Source: Theropithecus gelada
Lineage: Eukaryota; Chordata; Mammalia; Primates; Cercopithecidae
Length of the DNA: 64,000 bases
Direction: 5' to 3'
NCBI RefSeq assembly: GCF_003255815.1
Contig: NC_037669.1
Coordinates: 125,759,152 to 125,823,151 of the forward strand
Positions within the stretch are counted from its first letter, which is position 1, and the number at the start of each line of letters is the position of its first letter. Both the position numbers and the translations under genes were made by a program. Positions 1-11,420 of this stretch are shown here, piece after piece. The notes beneath the pieces are model-generated. The model was not told the DNA's origin. It did no database searches and was given only the letters and a program-made list of their open reading frames with translations.

Positions 1-660
1 ATAGAATAAGACGTTAAGTGCAAAATCCATTAAAGTCTTGAGCTCTCAACTCTTATCAAAGGAGTAAGGGAATGAGTTAAAAATAATAGGCAATTATAGC
101 CTACCAACAACTACTCTTGGGAGATCTTTGTGTAAGAGCCAATAGTAGAGGTTGTTCAGAACAGGCAAATGGATGACTCAGAGTAGAAGCTGGTCTCATG
201 GCCTGAGGCTTCCTTTTCATGTTTCTCAAGTCAGAAGTACTTTGCACACTTCTCTCAGTAAAATATATCCGAGGAAATCCCGAGGAAAATCAAAGCAGGC
301 TGCAAATACTAGATTATGACATAAACAGATTTCTTGATTCGTTCAGAATTAGATGCTAGTGAGATTTCAGACTACTGCTCCCCTTCAGGGAGAAAATCAC
401 TAAATAAATTCCTCTCACTTACTTTGGGACTACTTCTTGTTGAAAAGTGTTACTCTAATGATCTTTGTGCACTGGCTTTGTTACCTAGGCTTCAGGGTGC
501 AAAGCAGTAAATTCCAAGAAAGTAAAATGAAACTATTTGTCTATTTTATACGTTAATTAGATGAAAAAGCTGTATCTCTATAATGCCAGGAATCCACATT
601 CCAAACTCATAGAAATTGGAGTCTTTTATTTTATTGACTGCTACCAGTACTTTTTTTTTC
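1..660. other. Unassigned AT-rich sequence
   Basis: I recognise no gene, RNA or repeat family here. It is followed by a pure run of T at 670-693, just upstream of an Alu. Confidence 0.4.
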
Positions 661-737
661 ATTTTTGGATTTTTTTTTTTTTTTTTTTTTTTTAAGTTTG
701 ACACTAAACTCAAAGCCTGACATAAAGAGTGAAAATT

Positions 738-1031
738 GGCCACGCATGGTGGCTCACACCTGTAATTTCAATACTTTGGGAGGCTGAGGTGGAAGCTGAG
801 GTGGAAGGATTAGTTGAGTCCAGGAGTTCCAGACCAGCCTGGACAATTTTTGTCTCTACAAAAATTACAAAACTTACCCAGGCATGGTGGTGCATACCTG
901 TAATCCCAGCTACTTAGGAGGTTGAGGTGAGGGAATCTTTTGGGCCTAGGAAGTTGAGCCTGAAGTGAGCCATGATTGTGCCACTGCACTCCAGCCTGGG
1001 TGAAATAGTAGGACTCTGCCTCTAAAAAAAG
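738..1031 (+). mobile_element. Full-length Alu SINE, old (AluJ-like)
   Basis: Both arms are visible: the left arm opens with a diverged 'ggtggctcacacctgtaat' motif, a mid A-rich linker follows near 860, and the right arm ends in 'ccactgcactccagcctggg' near 981-1000. Divergence throughout and no clear target-site duplication suggest an old copy. The short A-tail at about 1025-1031 contains a G. Confidence 0.9.
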
Positions 1032-1369
1032 ACGGAAAGTTGCAGAATCATATTTTGGGTTTTTTTTTTCTGCATAAAATAAAAGATTTATATAAATAGA
1101 ACAAGATCAAATAATAAATATATAAGTTTTATTTGAAAATTTTATTTTGTATGGTTTATTGACACAAACCACATACCAGAATTTGTAGAAATAATCCAAG
1201 TGGTATAGAAACCAACTATGTTTTTATAGTCATGAGATGGTAAAGATTTTTCTATGTCAATTTAATGGATTTAATTTTTACAAAGAAGATATTATTTTAT
1301 AGTATGAACTAGATTAAATCTTGGATTTCTATTTTGCTCTGTAATGTAAAACTGAATTAATATTTATTT

Positions 1370-1860
1370 CCACGGGTTCATTAAATCAGCAAATATTTGT
1401 GGAGTGCCTTCTAAATGACAGGCACTGTTCTAGGTAACGGGGTTAGGGAAGAAAACAAGATGAACAATACTTTTATCTTAACAGAGCATGTGTACTAGGA
1501 GTGAAAAACATTAAATTTAGATTAGATAGACAAATAGATAAAATTTAAATTAGATGGGTATAAAAGTTATGATGAAAATAAATAGGGAGATGGGCTAGAG
1601 TTTGTGGTGGGTTACTTTAGGTTGAGTGGTCAGACACTCTATTTTTGAGTCTGAATTATGAGATTTGGACAAACAATATTCTCAGCAGGGAGTGACAATG
1701 ACAATGCCTGAAGATAAGAACTAGCTAGTTTTACAAAATAGGAGAAAAGTCAGTGAAACAAAGTAAGCAGAGTGAAGAATGGTATGACATGGCGCTAGGG
1801 TGTTGGTAGAAACTAAACCTCACAGAGCCTAATAGGACAACATAAGAGGTTAATTTTATT
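1370..1860 (-). mobile_element. L2 LINE, antisense, 3' end portion
   Basis: The sequence from 1378 matches the reverse complement of the L2 3' end, including the 'caggcactgttctagg' block at 1420-1435. Downstream it follows the antisense L2 body with decay. The same copy appears to resume at about 4890, so the two pieces flank a later LTR-element insertion. Confidence 0.65.
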
Positions 1861-1939
1861 CTATATTCAGTGTTTTATCAATCATATATTGCTGGGAAGC
1901 AAACCAGTCCAAAACTTAGTAGCTTAAAAAACCATATTT

Positions 1940-2212
1940 GGCTGAGTTCAGTGCCTCACACTTGTAATCCCAACAATTTGGGAGACTGAGGCAAGAGGAT
2001 CACTTGAGGCTAGCCTGGGCAATGTAGCAAGACTCTGTTTCTACAAAAAAATTTAAAAATTAGCCAGACACAGTGGTACATGCTGTGGTCTCAGCTAGTG
2101 GGGAGGATGAGGTGGTAGGAACTCCTGTGCTTAGGAATTTGAGGCTACAGTGATCTGTGAGTGTGCCGCTGCCCTCCCACCTGGGTGACAAAGTGAGATC
2201 TTGTCTCAAACA
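1940..2212 (+). mobile_element. Alu SINE, old (AluJ-like)
   Basis: Left-arm start 'ggctgagttcagtgcctcac', mid A-rich linker at 2045-2060 and right-arm end 'cacctgggtgacaaagtgag' show a nearly full dimer. It is strongly diverged and sits inside the antisense LTR that resumes just after it. Confidence 0.88.
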
Positions 2213-2629
2213 ATATTGTTTAATTAAAACAAAAAACTATATTAATTTATTTTGCTCACAAATTTGCAATTATCCATGCAACATCAGCTGAAGTGTTTCA
2301 ACTGGGCCCTGAAAGATTCAAGATGGTTTACTCACAAGGCTATCAAGTTCTTATGGGTTATCAGATGACAGCTCAATCAAGCTGTAGTCCAGGCACCTAC
2401 ATTCTTCTTCACGTGAGCCTCCCCACAACAGGTCTCTTGGACTTGTACAAGCATAGTTGCTAGGTATTAAGAGCAAGCATCCTAAATGAACAAGGAAAAT
2501 GTACAATGCTTCATGGCCTACTCTCAAAAGTCATAGAGCATTAATAATCACAACCTTGCCCATATTCAAGGGAAAGGAATACGTCTTGATGGGAAGACTT
2601 TCAAAGTCATATTGTAAGAAAAAGAAAGT

Positions 2630-2915
2630 AGCTGGGCATGGTGGCTCACACCTGCAATCCCAGTACTTTTAGAGGCTGAGGCATCAGGATTTCTTGAAGC
2701 TGGGAATTCAAGATCAGTCTGAGCAACAAAGTGAGACCCTGTCTCTACAAAAATAAAAATTAAAAAATCAGCCAGGAGTGGATGCATGCCTGTGGTCCAA
2801 GCTACTTGAGAGGCTGAGGTAGGAGGATTGTTTGCACTCAGAAGTTTGAGCCACAGTGAGCTATGAATGTGCCACTGCACTCCAGCCCAGGAAACAGAGT
2901 GAGACCCCGTCAGAA
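2630..2915 (+). mobile_element. Alu SINE (AluJ-like) with a tail turned into a microsatellite
   Basis: Full dimer from 'gctgggcatggtggctcac' to 'gaaacagagtgagaccccg' near 2908. The expected A-tail is replaced by a long GGAA array directly adjoining at 2921. Confidence 0.9.
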
Positions 2916-2920
2916 AGAAA

Positions 2921-3003
2921 GATAGGAAAGAAGGAAGGAAGGAAGGAAGGAAGGAAGGAAGGAAGGAAGGAAGGAAGGAAGGAAGGAAGGAAGGAAGGAA
3001 GGA
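2921..3003 (+). repeat. (GGAA)n tetranucleotide array
   Basis: Nearly perfect GGAA/AAGG repeats at the 3' end of the preceding Alu, bordered by further purine-rich DNA up to about 3040. The purine strand is the plus strand. Position argues that it grew from the Alu A-tail. Confidence 0.97.
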
Positions 3004-3097
3004 GAGGAAGAGAGGAAAGAGAGTAGAAAGAAAGAGAAAAATAATGAATAAAAAACAAATGTGACAGGAAATCTTTGAAAACTACAATCTGCCATAG

Positions 3098-4433
3098 TCT
3101 ATCTTCAGGCCACAGTGATTTATATACCTCTCACATGTAAAATACAGTCATTCCCCCAAGACTAAAGGTCTCACTTCATAATTACATAAGCTCAAAGTTC
3201 AAAATCTTATCATATTAATCCAATTTAGGTAAAAAGTAATTTCCCTTGAGTGCAATTCCTCAATTACAGCTCAATGAGCACTCTTTTTTACAATGTGATT
3301 CATGTCACACGTCTCACCTAAAAAAATATTTTTTCTCGTTCTCCAAATACCCAAAATAAAGTGGTGGGACAGGCATTGGAAAACTGCTGTAGACACTCCT
3401 ACACCAAAGGGTGGGGAATGGGAAGGAATACAGTAGTCACTGGTCCATATCAATCCTGAAATGCCAGGCACATGCTGCCAATTCTTTTATTAGAGTTCAG
3501 TCCTACTCCCTGGAAATTGTTCTCTATGGCTCTTTGCTGCACTCCAACATCTCCTCATTCTGCCCTGAGTCCACCTTCCATTTTCCTAGGCCTTTTTACA
3601 CCTATTTCCTACTTGTAAAGGGGGCTTAGCAATATTCCATTTTGTGCTGTTTCTTTCCTTTCTTCTTATAAGTTGATACAATTATTTTAATATTTGTGGG
3701 ATTTCTGTGTATTTGTGTACAATTCATTCAATCAGACAAAAGCCAAAACCACAAATCTTGTCAAGACAGGCCATTCTCTTTCTTGACCTTGCCATGAGAT
3801 TGCCTTGGGACACCATCCTTTAGATCCTTATAAGCCTTATTGTATCGTGGGGGGAGACACTTAAAACACATTGTTATGCTCCTTAGAGGGGTGGTTTGAA
3901 AAATTATATAAAGAATCATCTTAGATCTCTCTGAGGTCTTAAGTGTGAGTTGTACAGTATAATTGATTTCCTCCCTTAAGCCAGTCCTTCATTTGCAATC
4001 TAGAAAGAGTAAGAAAGATAAACTGATTTATTTTCCAACTAAGAAAGTTCTGAATATTTTATATTTAAGACTTAATTTTTAGCTCATTCCTCTCTCTCTG
4101 ACATTTTATCATAGGCAGTGAAAAGAATCCAGGTGACACTTCCAATTTTCTGCTTGAAAATTTCCTTAGTTTGATCGTCATGTTCATTGCTGTATTTCCC
4201 ATTTTGCCTGCTACTTGAGGTAATAGTGTTGTCAAAGTTTCCATTGCTACTAAACATCTTCCAATCACATTTTCTTACTTTCCTTGAGCTGCCAGAAACA
4301 GCTTTCTCAATATTCTTTAGGCTTCTGGTAACACTTTTCCAAAGCTTTTCTGGCTTCCATCAATGGCCTATCTCAAAGCCAATGCTACATGTTTAAGGGT
4401 CTGTATAGCAACACCCCACTTTCCAGTACCAAA
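3098..4433 (-). mobile_element. Antisense MaLR-like internal region
   Basis: The stretch beginning 'aaaatacagtcattcccccaag' resembles, in the same orientation, the internal region of the antisense MaLR at 43652-45278. Near its far end 'agcaacaccccactttccag' (4408-4427) has the form of MaLR internal sequence next to the 5' LTR. No open frame of gag size survives. Small ORFs inside it are unlikely to be expressed. Confidence 0.45.
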
Positions 4434-4890
4434 ATTTATATTAGTTATCTGTTACTAGATTAAAAAAAAATCCCAAAACCTAGTGACTTAGAAGAAAAAC
4501 AAAAATTTCCTTTGCTCATAATTCTGCAACTTGACCAAGTATGGTGAGGAAAGCCCACCTTTGTTCCACCTGTCAAGATGGCTGACTTTCTTGGCTGGCA
4601 AATTAATACTGGCTATAGCCTGAAAACTTAGCTGAAACTGGAGGGGCCAGATCTCTCCATATGGGCCTCTCCATAGGTTACATGAATTTATTCAGACATG
4701 GAGACTGGGTTAGACAGTGTCCTAAGGGGATCAGGTATGACTTTAACTAATTTCATTACCTGTAGTGTCACTTCCACTGGAATCATAGGGCCATCCATAT
4801 TTACAGGGAGGGGACATAGACTCCTACCTTCCAGTGGTAGGGATATCAAGTTACATTCACAGAAGTAAATGTAGGATGGGAGACTTTAAG
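4434..4890 (-). mobile_element. MaLR-like LTR, antisense (second LTR of the provirus)
   Basis: It starts with a 'ttagttatctgttactag' segment and carries 'cccaaaacctagtgactta' (4473-4491), the same signature as the first LTR. Beyond about 4890 the antisense L2 sequence resumes, which supports an insertion into L2. Confidence 0.5.
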
Positions 4891-5690
4891 TCTTCTTTGG
4901 AAAATAAAATTTGCTCAAATGAAAAGACATCAGATGGCTTTGAGCTAGATTAGTAATGTGATCTGATTTTTGTTGTAAAAGATTCCTCTGGTTTCTATGT
5001 GGAAGATAGATTAATGTGTATCAAGATGGAAATTGAGGATATCACTAAAGAGGCTATTACCAAAGTTTAGGAAAGAGATAACGGCAACTTGAATGGAGAG
5101 AAGAAATAGAAACGGAGACAAGATTGGAGATAATGTTGTAGAGCTTCAATCAGTGGAAATAAATTAGATGCAGCAATTGAGAGAAAGAGAGTAATCAAAA
5201 ATTACTTCTAAATTTTGCACTTGAGAAACTGTGTGAATTGTAATTCTATTCACTGAAATGAAGAAGGCTAGGGAAGAAACAAGTTTTAAGTCTGTTTTAC
5301 AAGGAGATGAGATCAAGAGCTCGGCATTGTATGTGTTAAGTTTGAATTCTTTATTTAATATTCAAGTGGAGATGTTAAGTAGGCCATTATGTTTATGTTC
5401 CTAGAATTCTAGGATTGAAGAGGAGATGTCAGGGATAGAAGTACAGGGTGGTGGAGTAGAAGGTGATAACTTTTGTTACCCATGTAAATGCCATGGGTAA
5501 TGATGAAATAAAGCAATTTAGATAATTGATGTAGAACCTAATGGGTAGCCCAGGATCCTGAAACATGCTAATATTAGAAGACTGGGCACAGAAATAGGAG
5601 TCAGTGGAAAAGAACAAGAAAGGGAAACCAGTGGAAGTAGGGGCTATCCAAAATGCCTACTATTGTAGAAGCCAAGACAAGTGTTTTAAC
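4891..5690 (-). mobile_element. L2 LINE, antisense, middle portion
   Basis: Follows the reverse complement of L2 with heavy decay, e.g. 'tgtgatctgatttttgttgtaaaa' type sequence near 4957 and 'aagtggagatgttaagtaggc' near 5362. It is collinear with the piece at 1370-1860. Confidence 0.55.
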
Positions 5691-6110
5691 TACTATGACT
5701 CTGTAGTACAAACACTCCAAAACTTAGGTCATTTAAAAATAAATATTTTTCTGTGAATCAGCATTTGAGCCAGGCTCTTACTTTACTCTGCTCTAAGTGT
5801 AAGATGGGATAACTTGAAGGCAACAGGCTGAAATCATATAGAAACTTCCCCTCAAGTGCCTGGTGCCTGTGTTGTGAAGATTCACACTTCGAAGTTGGGC
5901 CAGCTGGAGTTTCTAAATCCTCCTCTCTATCACTAAGTAGTATTTCCATGTAATCACTTCAGAATGGTGGCTTTAGGGTAGCTGTACTTATTACATATCT
6001 GTTTAGGCTCCCGAGTTGTATGATCCCGAGACAGAGTCAGGTGGGTACATATCAGCCTTCATTACTTAGTCTTATAGGCCCTACAACATTGAGTCCACCA
6101 CATTTTATGG
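5690..6110 (-). mobile_element. Possible MLT1/MaLR-like LTR fragment, antisense
   Basis: Near 5711-5740 the sequence has the 'ccaaaacttaggtcatttaa' motif shared with the LTRs at 1878 and 4434, followed by sequence of LTR character. It separates two L2-like pieces. Weak assignment; it could be another old repeat family. Confidence 0.4.
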
Positions 6111-7250
6111 GATAATGCAATTTAAAAGGTCCAAAGAAGCTGAGGAGAGGAAACAAAGATCCATCAATCAATGGAAGAAACATAGATCCCCATCTCTCAA
6201 TATTACTTTGTTGGAATATGTTGGTGCAGTCATCTTTGGAAAATATAAACTGCTACAACTAACAAAGTAGATCAGGTAAGGTCAACAGTATTGGATTCCA
6301 TTAAGATAGCTAGTAAGGTGAGCCTATTAGAATGAGTGCTGAATTTCCCAGCTATTAGAGATCACTTACAACCCTAGCCTGACCAATGGAAAATAATGAA
6401 AACAGCATGGGGAAGAGTAAAAAGGAAGGGCAAGAATCTGCGATTATAAGAATAATGACTATAGATGACTTTTTTTAAAATTATAATTTAAGTTCTGGGG
6501 TATATGTGCACAATGGGCAGGTTTGTTACATAAGTGCCAACATGTCACATGTATCATATTGGTTTGCTGCACCTATCAATTTGTCATTTATATTCGGTAT
6601 TTCTCCTAATGCTACCCCTCCCCTAGATCTCGACCCCTGACAGGCCCCAGTGTGTGATGTTCCCCCTCTGTGTCCATGTGTTCTCATTGTTGAACTCCCA
6701 CTTATGAGTGAAAACATGCAGTGTTTGGTTTTCTCTTCTTGTGTACCATTCAGCACATAGGCATAGGCAAAGCCTTCATGACAAAAACACCAAAAGCAAT
6801 GGCAACAAAAGCCAAAATAGAAAAATGGGATCTAATTAAACTAAAGAGTGTCTGCACAGCAAAAGTAGATGACATTTAAGAAAGTTTTCTGTTGAAGGGA
6901 ACTAAGAAATACAGCAGCAGATCAAAGATACATAAGTTAAAGGAAATTAATTTTTTAAAGAGGGAATATTTGCATGCTGATGGAAATCATTTAAGAGAGA
7001 GATAATAAATTGCAAAGAAAAAAGGGAGTATGGTGGGCACAGAGTCTCAGAGTATTGCACAGCTTAAGATATTGGACTTTAATGAGAGAGGAAATCTATT
7101 ATTTTATTTAAAAAATTATTTGTCTTTTTTTCCTCAAGTTCAGTAATTTGCCCAGAGAGTGGATTCTATTGATAGCCTCCTGAGGAAAGTAAGTTAGAGG
7201 TAAAAACAAAATTATGGTTTTGTGAATACAGTGGAAGAAAATACAGCCCA
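6111..7250 (-). mobile_element. L2 LINE, antisense, distal portion interrupted by L1
   Basis: Decayed antisense L2 is visible before 6460 and again after 6874, where 'gcatgctgatggaaatca' near 6972 matches an antisense L2 block. The L1 at 6470-6865 interrupts it. Confidence 0.45.
6470..6865 (-). mobile_element. L1 LINE 3' end, antisense, with inverted 5' segment
   Basis: From a T-rich start, 6470-6745 is the reverse complement of an L1 3' untranslated region and ORF2 end. At about 6746 the orientation flips: 6755-6865 is a sense ORF2 piece ('gcaatggcaacaaaagccaa' at 6798-6817). The 8-base direct repeat 'tagatgac' at 6462-6469 and 6866-6873 flanks the whole, so one insertion by twin priming explains it. 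Confidence 0.8.
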
Positions 7251-7884
7251 AGATATTAGCAACATTATTTTTGAGTCATGTATTTTTAAGTTTAAAATTA
7301 AGGTAACAGCCATCACAGGCAAAATCAGACAATTATTCCTTCATTTTAATCATATTTCTGGGTCTAATGATCTGAAAAAAAACTTTACTCTTCCCTAATT
7401 TAACTAATCTTTACTGTTTAGTTCTTGTATTTTTTTTTAAAAAAGGTAGCTGAAAGAATACTAATTGTCAGGCAAATTAGATTTATAACAACAAAAAATT
7501 TGACATTTTTAGATATATCTCTTTTTGATCTAAATTATTAGGTTCTAAGAGAATGTGTAAATTTTAGGTAATACTAAATTGATGTTTTTCAACACTTTAT
7601 ATTTTACTTCATATGCAATATACTTTTTACAATATTAATTTAATTAATCTTGTGGTTTATGTGTGAATGTTAAGTTTTATAAATCAACAATGTTTGCTAC
7701 TTCTTTATCTTTTTCTTTTTTTCCCATAGAATCGTGAAAGCCTATAACAGATGCACGTGCTTAGTGATGGTACTAAAGACAATGTATCAATATACAGAGT
7801 TTTGTTTTTTATAATGATTATGTCACTTTGTTTGTTATGTTCAGACAAATTCCTTTTTTAGTTATATGAAATCTGTTAAGTCAT
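7251..7884. other. Unassigned AT-rich sequence
   Basis: No gene or repeat recognised. Confidence 0.35.
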
Positions 7885-8030
7885 CTTATGCTGACAACAA
7901 TATGTGATAGGTGCTATTTCTACAGTGATTTAAACTGAGATACAAAGGGCTTAACTAAGGTCAAACAGCTAATAATTTTGGATGCAAAGTCTATGCTATT
8001 AACCACTTATCTGAACTGTCTCTCTGATAA
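7885..8030 (-). mobile_element. MIR SINE fragment, antisense
   Basis: Decayed antisense MIR core: 'ataggtgctatttctacag' followed by 'gaggtcaaacagc'-like and 'ctattaaccacttatctgaac' blocks in the proper order. Confidence 0.6.
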
Positions 8031-8324
8031 TGATGAAGTTATTGATGATAATTGTTAAGAAAATGATGTTGAGAATTGTGTAGCTGAGCGTTAATTAAAT
8101 AAATGAGGCTTAATTCTAAGAATAAAATACTTAAAGCAAGGTAAAAGAGAGTTATACAGAGGAAATTAGCTTGAAAAGTGAGCTAATGCCTCCAGAACAC
8201 AGGGTGAGTGACAGGAGATGAGACTAAGTAACTAATTTCCTGAAATGAAGATATGAAATACAATCTCTTTCATGCTATTAATGGTGTATAGCTGATCAAA
8301 ATTCGATTAAACAAAACCAAATTC

Positions 8325-8600
8325 TGAGTTCAAAGGCCAGAAAATATCAATGTCCCAGCTAAAGCAATCAGACAGGAGGAGTTTCCTCTCACTCAACCAT
8401 TTTGTTTTATTAGGTCTTCAGTTGGTTGGATGAGGCCCACCCAAATTAGGGAAGGCAATCCACTTTACTCAGTCTACTCATTCAAATATTAATCTCATCC
8501 AGGAATACCCTTGCAGACACGTACAGAATAATGTTTGGCCAACTGAATGACCACCCCTATGATTCAGTTAAGCTGATACACAAAATTAACCATTACAATA
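8325..8600 (-). mobile_element. ERVL-type LTR fragment (MLT2-like), antisense
   Basis: Contains 'gttggttggatgaggcccac' (8411-8430) and ends in 'aaaattaaccattacaat', the pattern of an antisense MLT2-class LTR. A longer copy of the same type lies at 61450-61996. The far (polyadenylation side) part is missing or unrecognisable. Confidence 0.65.
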
Positions 8601-8664
8601 ATATGGTGACTTTATTAAAAATTCAACAGAAAAATTGTTGCTAATTATCATGCAAATATAAGAC

Positions 8665-9455
8665 AGATGTTTGTAAATTCACAAATTTATTTTACCTACA
8701 GTTAAATGAATAGATCCTGTGCACAATCCAATGTACATACCTGTGAAACCACTATCCCAATGAAGAAAAAGAAAATTTTTGTCATTCCAGAGGGCTAACC
8801 CTCTTCCAGTCAACCTCCACACTCCTACATAACCACTTTTCTCCCTTCTATTATTACAGATATGTTTTCCTTCTTCTTGAACTTCATGTAAAGGCACCAT
8901 GCAATATGCAATTTTTGGTTAATGGCTTCTTTCATTTAACATAAGATTTCTGAGATTCTTGCAGGTCATGCTATATATTAAATCATTCCTTTTTATTAGT
9001 GAATAGTATTCCATTGTGAAGATAGGTGGCATTTAAAAAAATCTATTTATCGGTTGACAGACATTTAGGTTGTTGCCAGTTTGGGGCTATAATGAAGAAC
9101 AGCCTCTGTGAACCTTTTGGTACTTGTCTTCTTGTACACATATGTTTACATTTATCTTGGGTACATAAATAGGACTGAAATTGCTAGGTCATAACTTACA
9201 CATATGTTTAAAAGGAAATACAAAGCAGCAAAATACTTAATTCATTTAAATTTCTACCAACAATTTATGACACTTAAAGACATTCTACATACAAAATTTG
9301 ATGTCAATACTTTTAATGTTAGTCATCTGACCTAGGTGAAACAGTATCTCATTATAGTTAAATAATTATATTCTCAATAATCAAAATTGATGTGGTGATG
9401 TATTTGACTGACAAAAAGAACTTACAGTACTTGCAGTACCTAGTGGGAATTTCTT
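8665..9455 (-). mobile_element. Ancient L1 (L1ME-like) 3' region, antisense
   Basis: Blocks in consensus order: 'cattcctttttattagtgaatagtattccattg' near 8984-9016 (read in pieces), 'cagtttggggctataatgaa' (9077-9096), 'cttgggtacataaataggac'. This is the reverse complement of the L1M 3' untranslated and distal ORF2 region. Confidence 0.75.
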
Positions 9456-9462
9456 GAATTAC

Positions 9463-9769
9463 TGATATGTTTTGGCTGTGTCCCCACACAAATCTCATCT
9501 CGAATCATAGCTCCCATAATTCTCATGTGTTGCAGGAGGGACCTAGTGGGAGACAATAGAAACATGGGGGTGGTTTCCTCCATACTGTTCTCATGATAGT
9601 GAATAAGTCTCATGAGATAAGATGGTTAAATAAGGGGAAACCCCTTTCACTTCACCCTCATTCCCTTCTTGCCTGCTGCTAGGTAAGACATGTTTTTTTT
9701 ATTTTCCGCCATGACCATGAGGCCTCTCCAGACATGTGAAACTGAGAGTCCACTAAATTTATTTTTCTT
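9463..9769 (+). mobile_element. MST/THE1-type MaLR LTR, 5' part
   Basis: Begins with TG at 'tgatatgttttggctgtgtc' and runs through 'ctgttctcatgatagtgaat' to 'gtccactaaattt'. It stops at 9769 where an L1 begins, and the remaining LTR end is found at 12006-12072. A likely 5-base host duplication is 'attac' (9458-9462) and 'attat' (12073-12077), so this is a solitary LTR. Confidence 0.92.
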
Positions 9770-10237
9770 GACTTGGCAATGCGGACTCTTTTTTTGGTTC
9801 CATATGAACGTTAAAGTAGTTTTTTTCCAAGTCTGTGAAGAAAGTCATTGGTAGCTTGATGGGGATGGCATTGAATCTATAAATTACCTTGGGCAGTATG
9901 GCCATTTTCACGATTATGCTTCTTCCTATCCATGAGCATGGAATGTTCTTCCATTTGTTTGTGTCCTCTTTTATTTCATTGAGCAGTGGTTTGTAGTTCT
10001 CCTTGAAGAGGTCCTTCACATCCCTTGTAAGTTGGATTCTTAGGTATTTTATTCTCTTTGAAGCAATTGTGAATATGAGTTCACTCATGATTTCGCTCTC
10101 TGTCTGTTATTGGTGTATAAGAATGCTTATGATTTTTGCACATTGATTTTGTATCCTGAAACTTTGCTGAAGTTGCTTATCAGCTTAAGGAGATTTAGGG
10201 CTGAGACGATGAGGTTTTCTAAATATACAATCATGTC
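9770..10237 (-). mobile_element. Inverted 5' segment of a twin-primed L1 (ORF2)
   Basis: Reverse complement of the L1 ORF2 region coding the part after the reverse-transcriptase domain; an open frame of 109 codons on the minus strand (9759-10088) is L1 ORF2-like. Read on the minus strand, its end at 9770 continues without loss or gain into 10238 on the plus strand. This is the signature of twin priming during one insertion. Confidence 0.9.
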
Positions 10238-10271
10238 AATCCTAAGTCAAAAGAACAAAGCTTGAGGCATC

Positions 10272-11414
10272 ATGCTACTTGGCTGCAAACTATACTACAA
10301 GGCTACAGCAACCAAAACAGCATGGTACTGGTACCAAAACAGAGATATAGACCAATGGAACAGAACAGAGCCCTCAGAAATAATACCACACATCTACAAC
10401 CATCTGATCTTTGACAAACCTGACAAAAACAAGAAATGGGGAAGGGAATCCCTATTTAATAAATGGTGCTGGGAAAACTGTTTAGCCATATGTAGAAAGC
10501 TGAAACTGGATCCCTTCCTGACATCTTATACAAAAATTAATTCAAGATGGATTAAAGACTTAAATATTAGACCTAAAACCATAAAAACCCTAGAAGAAAA
10601 CCTAGGCAATACCATTCAGGACATAGGTATGGGTAAGGACTTTATGTCTAAATTACCAAAAGCAATGGCAACAAAAGCCAAAATTGACAAGTGGGATCTA
10701 ATTAAACTAAAGAGCTTCTGCACAGCAAAAGAAACTACCATCAGAGTGAAAAGGCAACCTACAGAATGAGAGAAATTTTTTCAATCTACTCATCTGACAA
10801 AGAGCTAATATCCAGAACCTACAAAGAACTCAAACAAATTTACAAGAAAAAAACAACTACATCAAAAAGTGGGCAAAGGATATGAGCAGACACTTCTCAA
10901 AAGAAGACATTTATGCAGCCAACAGACACATGAAAAAATGCTCATCATCACTGGCCATCAGAGAAATGCAAATCAAAACCCCAACAAGACATCTTCTCAC
11001 ACCAGTTAGAATGGTGATCATTAAAAAGTCAGGAAACAACAGGTGCTGGAGAGGATGTGGAGAAATAGGAATGCTTTTATACTGTTGGTGGGACTGTAAA
11101 CTAGTTCAACCATTGTGGAAGACACTGTGGTGATTCCTCAAGGATCTAGAACTAGAAATACCATTTGACCCAACCATCCCATTACTGGGTATATACCCAA
11201 AGGATTATAAATCATGCTGCTATAAAGACACATGCACATGTGTGTTTATTGCAGCACTTTTTACAATAGCAAAGACTTGGAACCAACCCAAATGTCCATC
11301 AATGATGGACTGTATTAAGAAAATTTGGCACATATAAACCATGGAATACCATGCAGCTATCAAAAAGTATGAGTTCATGTCCCTTGTAGGGACATGGATG
11401 CAGCTGGAAACCAT
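10272..11414 (+). pseudogene. L1 ORF2 C-terminal fragment, broken
   Basis: The frame 10272-10769 encodes 165 residues recognisable as L1 ORF2p after the reverse-transcriptase domain (the WYWYQNRDIDQWNR and NKWCWENCLAICRKLKLDP segments). It halts at a TGA at 10767-10769, where ORF2 normally has a tryptophan codon. ORF2 sequence continues in another frame from 10882, including the cysteine-rich region near 11037-11100 (CWRGCGEIG...CWWDC). The frame change fits a small deletion in the 'aagaaaaaaacaac' run near 10843-10858. With the 5' part inverted and these breaks, no functional ORF2 protein can be made. Confidence 0.85.
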
Positions 11415-11420
11415 CATTTT

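Larger units (their letters stand above)
1878..3097 (-). mobile_element. MaLR-like LTR, antisense (first LTR of a provirus)
   Basis: Reverse-complement LTR sequence of the ancient type with a 'ccaaaacttagtagcttaaa' segment near 1909-1928 and a 'cattcaaggg' type end near 2570. It is broken by Alus at 1940-2212 and 2630-2915 and ends near 3097. A related LTR stands at about 4434-4890, with internal-like sequence between, so I read 1878-4890 as one antisense provirus. Subfamily not resolved. Confidence 0.5.

Noticed and set aside
10272..10769. 165-codon open frame as a possible gene
   Set aside because: It is an L1 ORF2 fragment, recorded as a pseudogene.
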